This document shows, one piece after another, positions 26,997-36,400 of a stretch of DNA of 64,000 bases. The stretch covers positions 23,580 through 87,579 of the forward strand of contig CAYMVO010000002.1 of assembly GCA_964393975.1 (NCBI GenBank). The letters are read 5' to 3'. Under the pieces are notes generated by a model. The model was given only the letters and a program-made list of their open reading frames with translations, was not told the origin of the DNA and made no database searches. The stretch is from CALVNN01 sp964393975 (GTDB lineage Bacteria; Bacillota; Clostridia; Christensenellales; UBA1242). Within the stretch, counting starts at the first letter, position 1, and each line of letters starts with the position of its first letter. The position numbers were made by a program, and so were the translations under genes.

Positions 26997-28089
26997 AGGA
27001 AGACTACCCGAACTCATTACCTTAACCATAGTGATGATAGGACTAATAGCATCTATAATACTAAAAAATGTAAGCGTTTGGCTAGCGCTTGCTGACCTAG
27101 CATTGACTCTTGCTTGGTTTTGGCTATCACACCTGTATTACGTCGAGATAAATGATAACGGCGTGACTATGCGATATGGATTGATAAAACGCAGTATAAG
27201 AGGCGGATACTCTGTGCAATCCCGCACGATAATGGGCGGATATTTGCTAGTGATATATGTAAGTGATAGTGGCAAAAAGATACATTTTTTTGCGGACACC
27301 ACCGAAGAAAAAGACTTGTCGGATGAAGAGGAAAAAGATATGAACGATTATGAAAAGTTATTTAAGACTCTAGAAAGACCTAGCATAGCATTTGAGTTTA
27401 CAGACAAGCAAACAAATAGTCACATCGGCGGGTTGCCTATGGTGGAGAAAGGGTTTACTTGGCCGACCGCTTTTATTGGTGAGTGCTACGGCAATAGCGA
27501 GAATAATACCACAAATTATATGGAATTTTTAGCGGATATAGATTTAGCAGAGGTCAAACCTTTTGACACCGAAAACCTATTACCCGCATCAGGGCATTTG
27601 TGCGTGTTTTATGATATGGAAGGGTTCCCTTGGGATAGCGAGCAAAGTAAAGAGGGCGTGAAGGTCTTTTACTTTGAAAACCCGACCGAAGAAATAAACG
27701 CTCCTACTCCAAAAGACACTGAAATAAGGCAAGTCTATCCTAGACACAATATAACTTTTAGTAATAAAATGAGTGTGCCTACAGAAGAGGAGTTTACTGC
27801 AAACACAGAAAAAAATTATACGGGATATTTTGAGGCGTACGATAATTCTGAGTATGTTCCTAATGAAAGCAAATACACAGCAAAAATGTTTGGGTATGCG
27901 GACTTTATGCAAGGCTATGCAAAGCCACAAGGTGACTATGTCTTACTTATGCAATTAGATAGTTATTATTTTAGTAATAAAGACAAATTAGACCTTGGAG
28001 ACGCAGGGTTTCTATACATTTTTATAACCAAACAAGACCTAATAAACAAAGACTTTAGCAAGGTAAAATACATCTTGCAATGCGGTTAA
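26983..28089 (+). CDS. Membrane-anchored DUF1963 (YwqG-like) protein
   Basis: 368 aa with a GTG start and AAGGAGGAAATC upstream. Two hydrophobic segments occupy residues ~10-50. A short soluble segment with a PH-like pattern follows. The C-terminal ~230 residues match the YwqG/DUF1963 type: SHIGGLPMVEKGFTWPT, EFLADIDLAEV, GHLCVFYDMEG. Soluble YwqG proteins have no known activity; fusion to membrane helices is an unusual arrangement. It is last in the FAD-protein operon. Function unknown. Confidence 0.75.
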   Translation: MQRIKGRLPELITLTIVMIGLIASIILKNVSVWLALADLALTLAWFWLSHLYYVEINDNGVTMRYGLIKRSIRGGYSVQSRTIMGGYLLVIYVSDSGKKIHFFADTTEEKDLSDEEEKDMNDYEKLFKTLERPSIAFEFTDKQTNSHIGGLPMVEKGFTWPTAFIGECYGNSENNTTNYMEFLADIDLAEVKPFDTENLLPASGHLCVFYDMEGFPWDSEQSKEGVKVFYFENPTEEINAPTPKDTEIRQVYPRHNITFSNKMSVPTEEEFTANTEKNYTGYFEAYDNSEYVPNESKYTAKMFGYADFMQGYAKPQGDYVLLMQLDSYYFSNKDKLDLGDAGFLYIFITKQDLINKDFSKVKYILQCG

Positions 28090-28138
28090 GCACCCCACAA
28101 AATCTTATTATTTAAGGTTAGCGATTTATAAAAAATAA

Positions 28139-28178
28139 AGAGCATATTTTAGGAGTATTCTAAAGTACGCTCTTTTTC
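28139..28178 (+). terminator. Terminator of the FAD-oxidoreductase operon
   Basis: AGAGC...GCTCT outer stem with a TTTTAG / CTAAAG inner stem, followed by TTTTT. The rest of 28090-28391 is AT-rich; a weaker CACCA/TGGTG hairpin near 28360 may end gltX on the other strand. Confidence 0.7.
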
Positions 28179-28391
28179 TGTATATAGTTTTTAAGTTTTA
28201 TATGTTTTTTTAATTACTAAATCAACATCATTTAAGAGTAAATGGTTGCAAATAATCTCTTTTTATGTCCATTTTACGCTCCTACTGAAAATTTGTAGTC
28301 TTTTGACCACTTTTTTTTAATAACTTCACTATTTTTAGTTTTATTTAAAGACAATACCCCACCACATTTTATGGTGAGTCTTGTTTATATA

Positions 28392-30035
28392 CTAACGCTT
28401 GGCACGGGCAAACCTACTTATTACTTCGCTAAGACCTAATAGTTTCATAAGTGGGCAAAGGTCGGGCGAATTTCTTCTACCAGTGATTGCGACACGAATA
28501 ATCGTACTAAAGTCCGCCACGCTACCTATATACTTACTAGGTTCTTTTTTGTACTCTTTCATATCGCTACAAAAACCTATTTTCTCGCACGCTTCTTTCA
28601 TTTTCGCAAACCACACGTCGCTATCATCACCTATATCATAGGTCTTTAAAAACTCGTCTATCACGCTATTTATTTGTTCGCTAGTAAACTTTTCGTCGTA
28701 GTCGTACTCAAAATCGTTATCAAACATATACGCAAAATGATTTTTCACTTCACTCATTTTTGCGATGTCCTTACGAGGTTTTACGCCACCACGCCCGATA
28801 GAAAGCATACCCAAAACATAATCTTTTCTAGCGGTGATAGTCTCAAAAAACTCTTTGTCGTACTCACTCGCCCAATCAACCAGTCTATCATAAACCTCGC
28901 TAGCACTCATATATGATATAACATTTTTAGACACATCATCTAGTTTTACCATATCAAACATAGGATCTGAAATATTGAGCTTTTTCACATCAAAATGAAA
29001 TTCATCAATGCTAGCGTTTGGATTTTGCTTTCTCCATATCTCAAAATTGCTATTTGCAAGGTTCATCACATAATCAACCACCGCCTCCTTAGGATAACCA
29101 TTTTCAAGGAAATAGCTCATATTTGCTTCAGGATCTTTACGCTTACTCAGTTTTCTCTTGTTGCCGTTATCAATCTTGCTAATTAGTCCAGTGTGTGCGT
29201 ATCTTAATTTTTCAAAACCGAGCGCCTCAAATACCTCCAAATGCGCCGACAAACTAGGAAACCATTCCGCGCCACGCACAACCAAAGTCGTACGCATCAA
29301 ATGGTCATCTATCGCGTGCGCAAAAGCGTATACGGGTAGTCCGTTGCTCTTGATTAGCACGATATCCTTTGTATTTGCAGGTATCTCACGCTCACCTAAT
29401 ACGGCGTCTACGATGCGGATTTTGTCACCTTCGTTATTTAGAGACTTGAGTCTTAGCGCCCAAGGTTTACCCTCTTTGATTTCGTTCTCTATCTTTTCAT
29501 CACTCAAATCTCTACAAGGATCGTGTTCTAATATAGTAGCGTTTTCTTTTAGCATTTGCTCTCTTCGTTCCTCAATATCCTCTTTGTTTTCGCTCTTTGC
29601 ACAAAAACAAGGAAACGCACGCCCACTTTTTACCAGTTCATACGCAAAAGCATCGTATATATCACGCCTTTCGCTTTGGATATATGGTCCATACGCACCG
29701 ACCTCTTCACCACCTAGCATTAGCCCCTCCATAGGTACTACGCCATACTCTTTTAGCACCTTGAGTGCAATATCCGATGCCCCATCCACCTCACGCTTTT
29801 TATCGGTGTCCTCTAGTCTAAAATAAAATACGCCATTACTCTCTTTTGCGACCTTGCTATCCACTAGCGCTTGATAAAATCCGCCTATATGCAAATATCC
29901 CGTAGGACTAGGTGCAAACCTAGTCACTTCAGCCCCTTTAGGTAAATCACGCTTAGGATATTTCTCTTCATAATACGCACTATCGTGCTTTAAATTTGGA
30001 TACAATAACTTTGCTATTTTCTCAAAATCTTTCAT
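28392..30035 (-). CDS. gltX: Glutamyl-tRNA synthetase
   Basis: 547 aa. Class I synthetase charging tRNA-Glu (and, where GatCAB is present, tRNA-Gln) with glutamate. The HIGH motif is in RFAPSPTGYLHIGG (residues ~40-52) and the KMSKS loop is KRKLSKRKDPE near residue 300. The start is preceded by GAGGGTGAATGA. It is longer than the usual ~470-500 aa, with an N-terminal extension of ~35 residues before the Rossmann fold and a charged C-terminal anticodon-binding domain. It is transcribed alone from its own promoter. Confidence 0.93.
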   Translation of the reverse strand: MKDFEKIAKLLYPNLKHDSAYYEEKYPKRDLPKGAEVTRFAPSPTGYLHIGGFYQALVDSKVAKESNGVFYFRLEDTDKKREVDGASDIALKVLKEYGVVPMEGLMLGGEEVGAYGPYIQSERRDIYDAFAYELVKSGRAFPCFCAKSENKEDIEERREQMLKENATILEHDPCRDLSDEKIENEIKEGKPWALRLKSLNNEGDKIRIVDAVLGEREIPANTKDIVLIKSNGLPVYAFAHAIDDHLMRTTLVVRGAEWFPSLSAHLEVFEALGFEKLRYAHTGLISKIDNGNKRKLSKRKDPEANMSYFLENGYPKEAVVDYVMNLANSNFEIWRKQNPNASIDEFHFDVKKLNISDPMFDMVKLDDVSKNVISYMSASEVYDRLVDWASEYDKEFFETITARKDYVLGMLSIGRGGVKPRKDIAKMSEVKNHFAYMFDNDFEYDYDEKFTSEQINSVIDEFLKTYDIGDDSDVWFAKMKEACEKIGFCSDMKEYKKEPSKYIGSVADFSTIIRVAITGRRNSPDLCPLMKLLGLSEVISRFARAKR

Positions 30036-30064
30036 TCATTCACCCTCAAAATTTTTATCCATTT

Positions 30065-30093
30065 ATTATACCACACCCCACCGCTATTGTAAA
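30065..30093 (-). promoter_or_regulatory. Promoter of gltX
   Basis: Minus strand TTTACA (30088-30093), 17 nt, TATAAT (30065-30070). Confidence 0.65.
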
Positions 30094-30236
30094 GCACAAT
30101 GTGACGATAAAAGACACCCACCGCGCCACTTTATAGAAAAAGTATTAAACGGCAAACTATGGTTATCTCCAATTAAAAAACCACCACCTTATATCATATT
30201 AGCACACTGTTTTTAGGGGTGTTATTTTTTACATAG

Positions 30237-30285
30237 AGACATACTTAGGTGTACAATATGCTTTTTATAAAGTGTTGTTTTATCA
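30237..30285 (+). repeat. Left copy of an imperfect direct repeat flanking the DUF3990 cassette
   Basis: About 44 nt starting CATACTTAGGTGTACAATA matches 32010-32054 (CATATTTAGGTGTATAATA) at roughly 80 percent by eye. A shared CCTTATATCATATT also occurs at 30188 and 31763. The 354-nt spacer 30036-30389 otherwise holds only the two promoters. Confidence 0.45.
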
Positions 30286-30329
30286 CATAATAAGACAAAA
30301 TGTAACGATTTGATTTACACATAAAACAC

Positions 30330-30365
30330 TTGACATAGTACTTCTATAGTGGTACAATTACTATA
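30330..30365 (+). promoter_or_regulatory. Promoter with overlapping operator for the DUF3990/HTH pair
   Basis: TTGACA (30330-30335), 17 nt, TACAAT (30353-30358). A perfect inverted repeat TATAGT-n9-ACTATA (30345-30365) covers the -10, as expected for autorepression by the HTH protein encoded downstream. Confidence 0.7.
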
Positions 30366-30389
30366 AAACAAAGCAATGGGAGTGTAATT

Positions 30390-31070
30390 ATGAATAAAAT
30401 AGTTTTATATCACGGTTCTTCAAAGATTGTTGAGCATCCTAAATACGGCGAGGGTAAGACATATAACGATTACGGACAAGGGTTTTACTGCACGAGAGAG
30501 ATTGAACTCGCGAAAGAATGGGCGTGTTCTGATAACACACAAGGGTACGCAAACCAATATAGTATAGACTTGGATGGACTAAAAATTTTAGATTTATCAA
30601 ATGAAAAATACACTATATTAAATTGGATAGCGATACTATTAGAGAATAGGATAGTCAATTTTACGACGCCTCTCCAAAATCAAGCAAGAGAGTATTTGAT
30701 AGAAAACTTTTTACCAGATTACAAAGACAGCGATGTCATCATAGGATATAGGGCGGATGATGCGTATTTTTCTTTTGCAAGGGCGTTTGTCAGCAATGAG
30801 ATTAGTTTATCACAATTAGGTTTAGCAATGCAATTAGGTAGACTTGGACTGCAATATTGTATAAAATCTAAAAATGCGTTTGATAAGTTGGAGTTTGTAG
30901 GCTTTATTGCGGTGGACAACTCTATTTACTATGAAAAAAAGAGGTCGAGAGACTCAAAAGCGAGGAATGAATATTTGAAACAACTAGAAAATAGCGACCT
31001 AAATGGTGTATTTATAAGAGATATATTGATAGAGGGTATGAAAAATGATGATAAAAGGTTACGAGTTTAA
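30390..31070 (+). CDS. DUF3990 protein, putative ADP-ribosyltransferase-fold toxin
   Basis: 226 aa. The N-terminus KIVLYHGSSKIVEHPKYGEG and YNDYGQGFYCTREIELAKEWA match the DUF3990 pattern, whose fold is thought to be related to ADP-ribosyltransferases (H in YHGS, Y in GFYCT). A later IGYRADDAYFSFARAFVSNEIS block is also characteristic. Its 3' end overlaps the next gene, an HTH protein, by 26 nt, a typical toxin-antitoxin layout, and an operator lies on its promoter. Toxicity and target are inferred, not seen. Confidence 0.75.
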   Translation: MNKIVLYHGSSKIVEHPKYGEGKTYNDYGQGFYCTREIELAKEWACSDNTQGYANQYSIDLDGLKILDLSNEKYTILNWIAILLENRIVNFTTPLQNQAREYLIENFLPDYKDSDVIIGYRADDAYFSFARAFVSNEISLSQLGLAMQLGRLGLQYCIKSKNAFDKLEFVGFIAVDNSIYYEKKRSRDSKARNEYLKQLENSDLNGVFIRDILIEGMKNDDKRLRV

Positions 31071-31689
31071 TTGTCTCGAAAACGCTATGAAAAACTTAGG
31101 CGAAGCATTTGATTATGCAAAAAATGGTTGCGGGCTTAGTATGGATGTATTTATGGATATGTTTGTCCTAAGCAAGTATGATAAAATGTTTGAAGAAGGC
31201 AACCCGAAAGTTATTAGTGGAATGTCTGGTACGGAGCTTGCGTTAAATATATTTGATGCGGTTGGATACGATATCACCCCAAAAAAACCACAAAACAACT
31301 TTGACTACTCACCTGAATATTGGTGCGGTTGGATACTCGCATATTATCAGTGGCAAACGGGGTTATCTTTCAAATACATTCACTCGCAAATAACGATGCA
31401 AGAAATCTTGACACTTTATCCCACATTGCACGAGGCGAGCGAACAAAAATTTGTTGATATAGTCAATGGAAAAATTAAAAACAATACATCTCCTACGAGA
31501 CTACAGCAAGTGCGTAAAAAATGCGGACTTTCTCAAAAACAACTCGCTGAAAAATCAGGCGTAAACCTTAGAACCCTACAACAATACGAACTAAAAACAA
31601 AAGATATAAACAAAGCGTCCGCTATAAAGGTATATTCACTCGCAAAAGCATTAAATTGCGAAGTCACAGATTTGCTAGAGTTGTTATAA
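31045..31689 (+). CDS. HTH-domain partner of the DUF3990 protein (putative antitoxin/repressor)
   Basis: 214 aa. The N-terminal ~140 residues resemble the DUF3791-like partner domains found beside DUF3990 genes (LENAMKNLGEAFDYAKN, YWCGWILAYYQW). The C-terminal ~60 residues are a clear XRE-type helix-turn-helix (RLQQVRKKCGLSQKQLAEKS, GVNLRTLQQYE). It overlaps the putative toxin gene and probably represses the pair at the inverted repeat over the promoter. ATG ATG at 31045/31048 gives two adjacent possible starts. Confidence 0.8.
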   Translation: MMIKGYEFNCLENAMKNLGEAFDYAKNGCGLSMDVFMDMFVLSKYDKMFEEGNPKVISGMSGTELALNIFDAVGYDITPKKPQNNFDYSPEYWCGWILAYYQWQTGLSFKYIHSQITMQEILTLYPTLHEASEQKFVDIVNGKIKNNTSPTRLQQVRKKCGLSQKQLAEKSGVNLRTLQQYELKTKDINKASAIKVYSLAKALNCEVTDLLELL

Positions 31690-32159
31690 TATTCTATTTA
31701 TTAAGGCAACACCAACTATCCAATATCGCTATTGCACTTGTGCTATCCTCATAAGACCGCTACCTTATATCATATTGGGTATCGCCGACGGACGCGCTAA
31801 AGACATCGCTATCGAGTGCGCCACTTACTAAACTACAAAAAAAATATATCCGCTTAATAGGTCGTCATATACACTATTATAGCGGTATTTTTATTGCGTT
31901 TTTTAAAAGGTACGTTTCATTTAAAAGAAATATAGTCTAACGCGACCGAGATTGTATCGCAATATAGCACTTTTGCGCTAGTATTGACTCATAAAAATTT
32001 AAGGGTATATCATATTTAGGTGTATAATAGACTTTTTTAAAGGTGGGGTTTTAATAAAAAAAGAAATACCCACTAATGCTACCGCAATCAAACCATAAAA
32101 AAACAAATCGCTATGCGGTAGCTTGCATAACAATCTGTAAAAAGTCATCTATCAGACTC
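31690..32159. other. Intergenic region with the right copy of the cassette-flanking repeat
   Basis: No gene is supported in these 470 nt. The region contains CCTTATATCATATT (about 31763) and, at 32007-32054, the right copy of the imperfect direct repeat also seen at 30237-30285. It looks like remnant non-coding DNA bounding the DUF3990 cassette. Confidence 0.5.
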
Positions 32160-33044
32160 TTAATTATTTTTTGTCCACTTAGCGTACAACACGATACTAG
32201 TATCTACAACTTTTGTAGTATCGAACTTTTTGCTCTCAGTGCAATCGCTATCAGTGTACCAACCACCAAAAGTATAATTTGTCTTAGTCGGAGTAGCTTT
32301 ACTCGTATCAATCATGCTCGTAGTATTATCAAACACTTGCGCGTCCACATTTGTACCGCCTTGTGCGTCAAACATTACTATAACACCTGCAAACTCATCC
32401 TCGCCAAATGTCTCAGTAAATACGCTAGACAATCTAGCAAACTTATCCGTTTCATTATTAAAGACATTCTTTGCTTGAACGGCTTGTACCTCAGTGATTA
32501 GCTTAAGACCGTCATCTTTTGTCGCTACACCATAAGAAAGACTGACACCTAGATACTTTACACTCTCACAAAATATTGTAGGGGCGCTACTACTAGCAGT
32601 AGTTTTCGTATATACATAAGGCTCACCGCTAGTACTATTTACTAGGTAGTAATATCCGTCCTTATATCTCACCCACTTATAATCAGTACCCGTATAAGTC
32701 GTCACATCAGGGCAATTCATTGCCAAAAGGAACTTTTTACCCTCTGCGCTCGTGTCTGTAGACGCATATTGAAACTTTGCCCTAACATAGCAATCGGATG
32801 TACTAGTACCATAAAAACTAATCTTCTTTGCTACGACGTCATCATATCCTATACTGTTATTGCCATTATCAGAATCATACATATCAAAGTTCACCTCAAG
32901 CTCAACCTTCAAAGCACTGAGAGGTGTCTCCACCTTTTTACTAAAGCTCATCCACGCAAAAGTCGCACCTACAGCGAGCAAGAGCACACTAGCAACAATC
33001 GTCACAAACAAACTCTTACCTCTAGTCTTTTTTAATCTTTCCAT
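32160..33044 (-). CDS. Cell-surface protein: N-terminal TasA/camelysin-like anchor, C-terminal InlB-type B-repeat
   Basis: 294 aa. A basic start (MERLKKTRGK) and a hydrophobic segment SLFVTIVASVLLLAVGATFA followed by WMSFS resemble the signal region of SipW-dependent TasA-like proteins. A ~180-residue extracellular domain follows. The last ~70 residues form a Listeria-Bacteroides (InlB B-type) repeat: VMFDAQGGTNVDA, TKTNYTFGGWYTDSDCT, IVLYAKW. It is probably secreted or surface attached; no SipW-type peptidase gene or LPXTG motif is in view. ATG follows AGGAGAATGTT. Confidence 0.8.
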   Translation of the reverse strand: MERLKKTRGKSLFVTIVASVLLLAVGATFAWMSFSKKVETPLSALKVELEVNFDMYDSDNGNNSIGYDDVVAKKISFYGTSTSDCYVRAKFQYASTDTSAEGKKFLLAMNCPDVTTYTGTDYKWVRYKDGYYYLVNSTSGEPYVYTKTTASSSAPTIFCESVKYLGVSLSYGVATKDDGLKLITEVQAVQAKNVFNNETDKFARLSSVFTETFGEDEFAGVIVMFDAQGGTNVDAQVFDNTTSMIDTSKATPTKTNYTFGGWYTDSDCTESKKFDTTKVVDTSIVLYAKWTKNN

Positions 33045-33073
33045 AACATTCTCCTACAAATAAATTTATTTTA

Positions 33074-33102
33074 AGTGTACCATACTTATTTATGCTTGTC
33101 AA
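33074..33102 (-). promoter_or_regulatory. Promoter of the surface-protein gene
   Basis: Minus strand TTGACA (33097-33102), 17 nt, TACACT (33074-33079). Confidence 0.7.
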
Positions 33103-33285
33103 ACAAAAATCGCATTTTTTTTAAAAACTTTTCACAATTAAAAATATTCCCCACCTCACTTATAATTATCATACTATTAGTCTCTTAATCAAACTATTTG
33201 TATATACACGCTTATAACATCTTTTACGGCGACTACACGCCCACATTTTGCCACAAAAAGCTATAACTATTTATAACAAAACACA

Positions 33286-33350
33286 TAAAAAAGGTCGAGC
33301 GCTAAAACATTATTATATTAGTAATACGCCTGACCTTTTTATTTTTATGT
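33286..33350 (-). terminator. Terminator at the 3' end of the phage block
   Basis: Stem AAGGTC...GCG / CGC...GACCTT with T-rich flanks, just past the last phage gene. The rest of the 324-nt spacer 33045-33368 is AT-rich with only the promoter of the surface protein. Confidence 0.6.
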
Positions 33351-33368
33351 AGCAATTTCTCATTTCGT

Positions 33369-33662
33369 TTATTTATTCTTACTATCTAATTCTTCTAAGC
33401 GAGTAAAATCATTCTTTGCGTCATCTTTTAAGATTAAATCATCTTTTGCACTTTTTAATTGATTTTGAATATCTTTGACACCCGTTTTTGCGGGTAAATC
33501 TTTATCTATCACCCCTAACATTATCATAACGGAGAGTGCCACGCTAATGATAGCGGTCACATAATCTACATCAATCTTTACCCCAAACCCGTCCGTAACA
33601 AAGCAAACGACTAGTGCAATAATAAGACCAATACTTAGCCAAAATTTGAAACTTTTAAACAT
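33369..33662 (-). CDS. Small phage membrane protein, holin-like
   Basis: 97 aa with two hydrophobic segments (FWLSIGLIIALVVCFVTDGF and AIISVALSVMIMLGVID) and a charged C-terminal tail, the usual topology of phi-LC3-type class II holins. It is the last gene of the phage block and overlaps the preceding BhlA-like gene by 28 nt. Holins form pores in the cell membrane during lysis. No endolysin is encoded nearby, which weakens a purely lytic reading. Confidence 0.6.
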   Translation of the reverse strand: MFKSFKFWLSIGLIIALVVCFVTDGFGVKIDVDYVTAIISVALSVMIMLGVIDKDLPAKTGVKDIQNQLKSAKDDLILKDDAKNDFTRLEELDSKNK

Positions 33663-33898
33663 TCTTTTTCCTCACTTTTTTTTGACTTTATTTTTAGCTC
33701 TTTGATAGTGTCTTTTATATCGCTAACGTCCTCGCTAACCTTTTGTATGAGGTCCAATTTATCAGTAAGACTCGTGATTATAGACTGATATTTTACCTCA
33801 CGAGTCCTACTATCTTTTAATTGATAAATCAAAAGCCCTAGAAAAAGCACCGCCCAAAGACCGTTATTTATAGCCAAATCTAATATATTTTCCCACAT
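33635..33898 (-). CDS. BhlA/UviB-family holin-like peptide
   Basis: 87 aa from the ATG at 33896-33898, with AGGTG six nt upstream; a GTG at 33907 is the alternative. One N-terminal transmembrane segment with the family signature NNGLWAVLFLGLLIYQL is followed by a coiled-coil tail (VKYQSIITSLTDKLDLIQKV). BhlA/UviB proteins occur in Firmicute phages and bacteriocin clusters and are thought to act as holins. It begins one nt after the preceding stop codon. Confidence 0.8.
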   Translation of the reverse strand: MWENILDLAINNGLWAVLFLGLLIYQLKDSRTREVKYQSIITSLTDKLDLIQKVSEDVSDIKDTIKELKIKSKKSEEKECLKVSNFG

Positions 33899-33899
33899 A

Positions 33900-34934
33900 C
33901 TAATCACCTAATGAGGGTGCATTTTTGATTTTATCAGTGATTGCTTTTAGCACCGCTTGAAAGGCGGTATCACCTAGCGCATTTGCGAGTTCGTCATCAC
34001 TAACGAGCATTGTGAACGCATCAGCAGGTTTCATATCTTCTAGGTAGTCTAGAGCGAGTTCACTCTTTTTTAGCGCCATACGAGACTCTAGTCCCTCACG
34101 CCCTTGCTCCGCTATAAAATCAATGAGTTGTTGATTTCTATCCATTATCCTATCAACATTCTTTTGATATTCGGCTTCGTTTTTTAGGTTGTACTCTTTT
34201 TCTCTTTTTTCCTGAATACTATTATACTCTTGCGCTTTTTGATTATAGGTGACTAAATCTTCATTGATTTTACCGATTTTTTCATTCAATTTCACCGCAT
34301 ACGCTATATCAAACGCCTCAAGTGCGTTTTTCTTTTTTGTCTCAAGGAGTTCTTTTTGACTATTTAGAGCGTTGATTTTGCTATCAATCTCGCCTTTTGT
34401 GGTGCGCATATCTTCCGCCTTGGTCGCATTTATATCACCAACCGCCTCATCTATCACCGAACCTCTACTCATACCCCTATTTATCGCACTGCTAATCGCT
34501 TTTTGCGTCTTGTTGTCATAGCTACTCGCCAAACTTTTGAGCGTATTTTCGCCCTCATTTAGCGAGTCGGAAAGTTCGGTATCTAGTTTATTTTTATTGG
34601 TCGCGTACTCCTCATTGATTTTGTTTAGTCCGTCTGTCAAATAACTTCTAAGCGACTCACTCGCCTCATTTTTTATCTTGTCCTCATCTATCTCTTTTAA
34701 ATCTCTACGCTCAAGTGTTATATCATCAGGTTTTGTCGGCATTGTAGACAATTCAAAAGTCTTTTCCACGCCTTTTATAAGGTCAATAAGGTTTTGTTTG
34801 GTACTTTTCTTTTCTTCATCATTCGCTTCATTTTTAAACTTAAACTCGTACATTTGTTGTCCTCCACTTAAATCAAACGTTTCTTGTTTTATTTTTTTTG
34901 CTAACTGCATTAAATCATATTCTACTTGTAACAT
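33900..34934 (-). CDS. Phage structural protein, coiled-coil rich, function unknown
   Basis: 344 aa, highly charged and mostly helical with long heptad-like stretches (LNSQKELLETKKKNALEAF, TYNQKAQEYNSIQEKREKEY). No transmembrane segment. It overlaps the stop of the hub gene by 13 nt and precedes the holins, a position often taken by tail-needle, ejection or fibre-attachment proteins in short-tailed phages. I do not recognise a family. Confidence 0.7.
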   Translation of the reverse strand: MLQVEYDLMQLAKKIKQETFDLSGGQQMYEFKFKNEANDEEKKSTKQNLIDLIKGVEKTFELSTMPTKPDDITLERRDLKEIDEDKIKNEASESLRSYLTDGLNKINEEYATNKNKLDTELSDSLNEGENTLKSLASSYDNKTQKAISSAINRGMSRGSVIDEAVGDINATKAEDMRTTKGEIDSKINALNSQKELLETKKKNALEAFDIAYAVKLNEKIGKINEDLVTYNQKAQEYNSIQEKREKEYNLKNEAEYQKNVDRIMDRNQQLIDFIAEQGREGLESRMALKKSELALDYLEDMKPADAFTMLVSDDELANALGDTAFQAVLKAITDKIKNAPSLGD

Positions 34935-36400
34935 ATTTCTAGCTCTGGGTGGCTTATTTTTGCCTCCCCACTTACCGTTTCAAAAGACACCCTCACGAGT
35001 CTACCCGTGATATTGACCGCCTTTCTTTGTGGTAAATTGCTCCCTTTTATTTTTAAAATTGTTGTTGCGTTTTCGGTTTGTAATTTTACAAAACAATCAT
35101 TTGTGCTTATAAGTGATATACTTTTTATTGTTTTTATTTTGTTCGGTTCTCCCAAATCGGTATACGCACTGCTCCAAGTCTTTTTAGTAGGTGTACCTAG
35201 CACCACGCCATCGTGCGTAAGTTCGGTCAAGATGTTATGTTCGCCCGTATTTATTATGACAATAAGTTTTTCAAGTAAGTCATTACGAATAGATGTAAGA
35301 CTCACAAAATTGTACCCCACAAGGAGTGATATTGCGCCAGTCTCAACATTTAATTCTAGCATTGTACCTAAATAATCACCACCGCTAGAAAATTTTGTAT
35401 TGCATAATAGGTAGTAGCAATTTTTATGAAATTCTGATACTGCCTTGCTATTGTCCACACCATCAAAGATACCCTCAAAAGGTAGATTTAATTTTTTGAC
35501 GCTCGCACCATCAAACCCGTACAAGCCGTCACTCGCTAGGAAAAACACATTGTCCCCACATATACAAACGGTATCGGCAAATATCACATTACTACTAGTG
35601 TAAATAGTACTAGCGGTAAAACTAGATTGCTCAGCAAAAGCGCTCACCTTTGTGATACCAAAATCTCTAAAAATATAAAGATAGTTATTGAAAGATATTA
35701 TTTTATTCGCACCACCTAGCGAGTCGTACAAATGAAAATATCCCGCCTCGCTACTTGTAATATTCCAGTTTGTCGGATCCATACTATCGGAAAACCATAT
35801 AGACGTGTTTTGCCCCTCAACCGTCGCAAACAATCTCTCAAAATGCAAACACATACTCGTCATCATAGGTGCATCTTCTATCGTGGTAGTGGTCACCTCA
35901 GGTCCCCAGACCTGCAAACTATCGGTCTTTGTCATAAAGAGACCTAAGTCCTTATCATTCAAGCGGTAATTAAGCATATTAGGTACGCTAGTAAATTTTA
36001 AAAACGGCAACAAAATAAACTTATCAAAAGTATCATATACTCTACGGAAAAGCGTTCTCCCGTCATTCATATAGACTAGTATCCTATTTTGTTGTTCGTT
36101 CATCTTCGGCTCCCAAAACCTAAAGTGCATCACCTTGACCGGCTCCGCTGAAAAATCCCATATCATCGTGACACCGCCGTTTGGCTCATCTAATTTTTCG
36201 GGCATAACGAGTCCCTTTAGACCAAGTCCCGTCATAAGAACGCCTTTTTCGTTTTTAAAGTTTGTACACTCCTTAGCGTACTTTATCGGCATAATTGAGT
36301 CATCATACTCAGTATTTACACCGCTCAAAAAATCGCTAAAATCTACTGTCTTATGCGTTACATTTGGTAATTTGCTATTTATTTTTGAAATTATTGCCAT
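34922..36400 (-). CDS. P22 gp10-like hub / DNA-stabilisation-type tail protein
   Basis: 492 aa with repeated beta-propeller-like strands. The segment HFERLFATVEGQNTSIWFSD followed by SMDPTNWN is reminiscent of P22 gp10-type packaged-DNA-stabilisation proteins and related podovirus hubs, where R-x-W/F-FSD-x-DPT-x-W recurs. The final ~150 residues are also strand-rich. Its position after the capsid and two neck-sized proteins fits a head-closure or short-tail hub. It overlaps the upstream gene by 10 nt. Family assignment is by pattern only. Confidence 0.6.
   Translation of the reverse strand: MAIISKINSKLPNVTHKTVDFSDFLSGVNTEYDDSIMPIKYAKECTNFKNEKGVLMTGLGLKGLVMPEKLDEPNGGVTMIWDFSAEPVKVMHFRFWEPKMNEQQNRILVYMNDGRTLFRRVYDTFDKFILLPFLKFTSVPNMLNYRLNDKDLGLFMTKTDSLQVWGPEVTTTTIEDAPMMTSMCLHFERLFATVEGQNTSIWFSDSMDPTNWNITSSEAGYFHLYDSLGGANKIISFNNYLYIFRDFGITKVSAFAEQSSFTASTIYTSSNVIFADTVCICGDNVFFLASDGLYGFDGASVKKLNLPFEGIFDGVDNSKAVSEFHKNCYYLLCNTKFSSGGDYLGTMLELNVETGAISLLVGYNFVSLTSIRNDLLEKLIVIINTGEHNILTELTHDGVVLGTPTKKTWSSAYTDLGEPNKIKTIKSISLISTNDCFVKLQTENATTILKIKGSNLPQRKAVNITGRLVRVSFETVSGEAKISHPELEICYK

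Noticed and set aside
32076..32501. 141-codon plus-strand frame
   Set aside because: It is antisense to the surface-protein gene and has no ribosome binding site.
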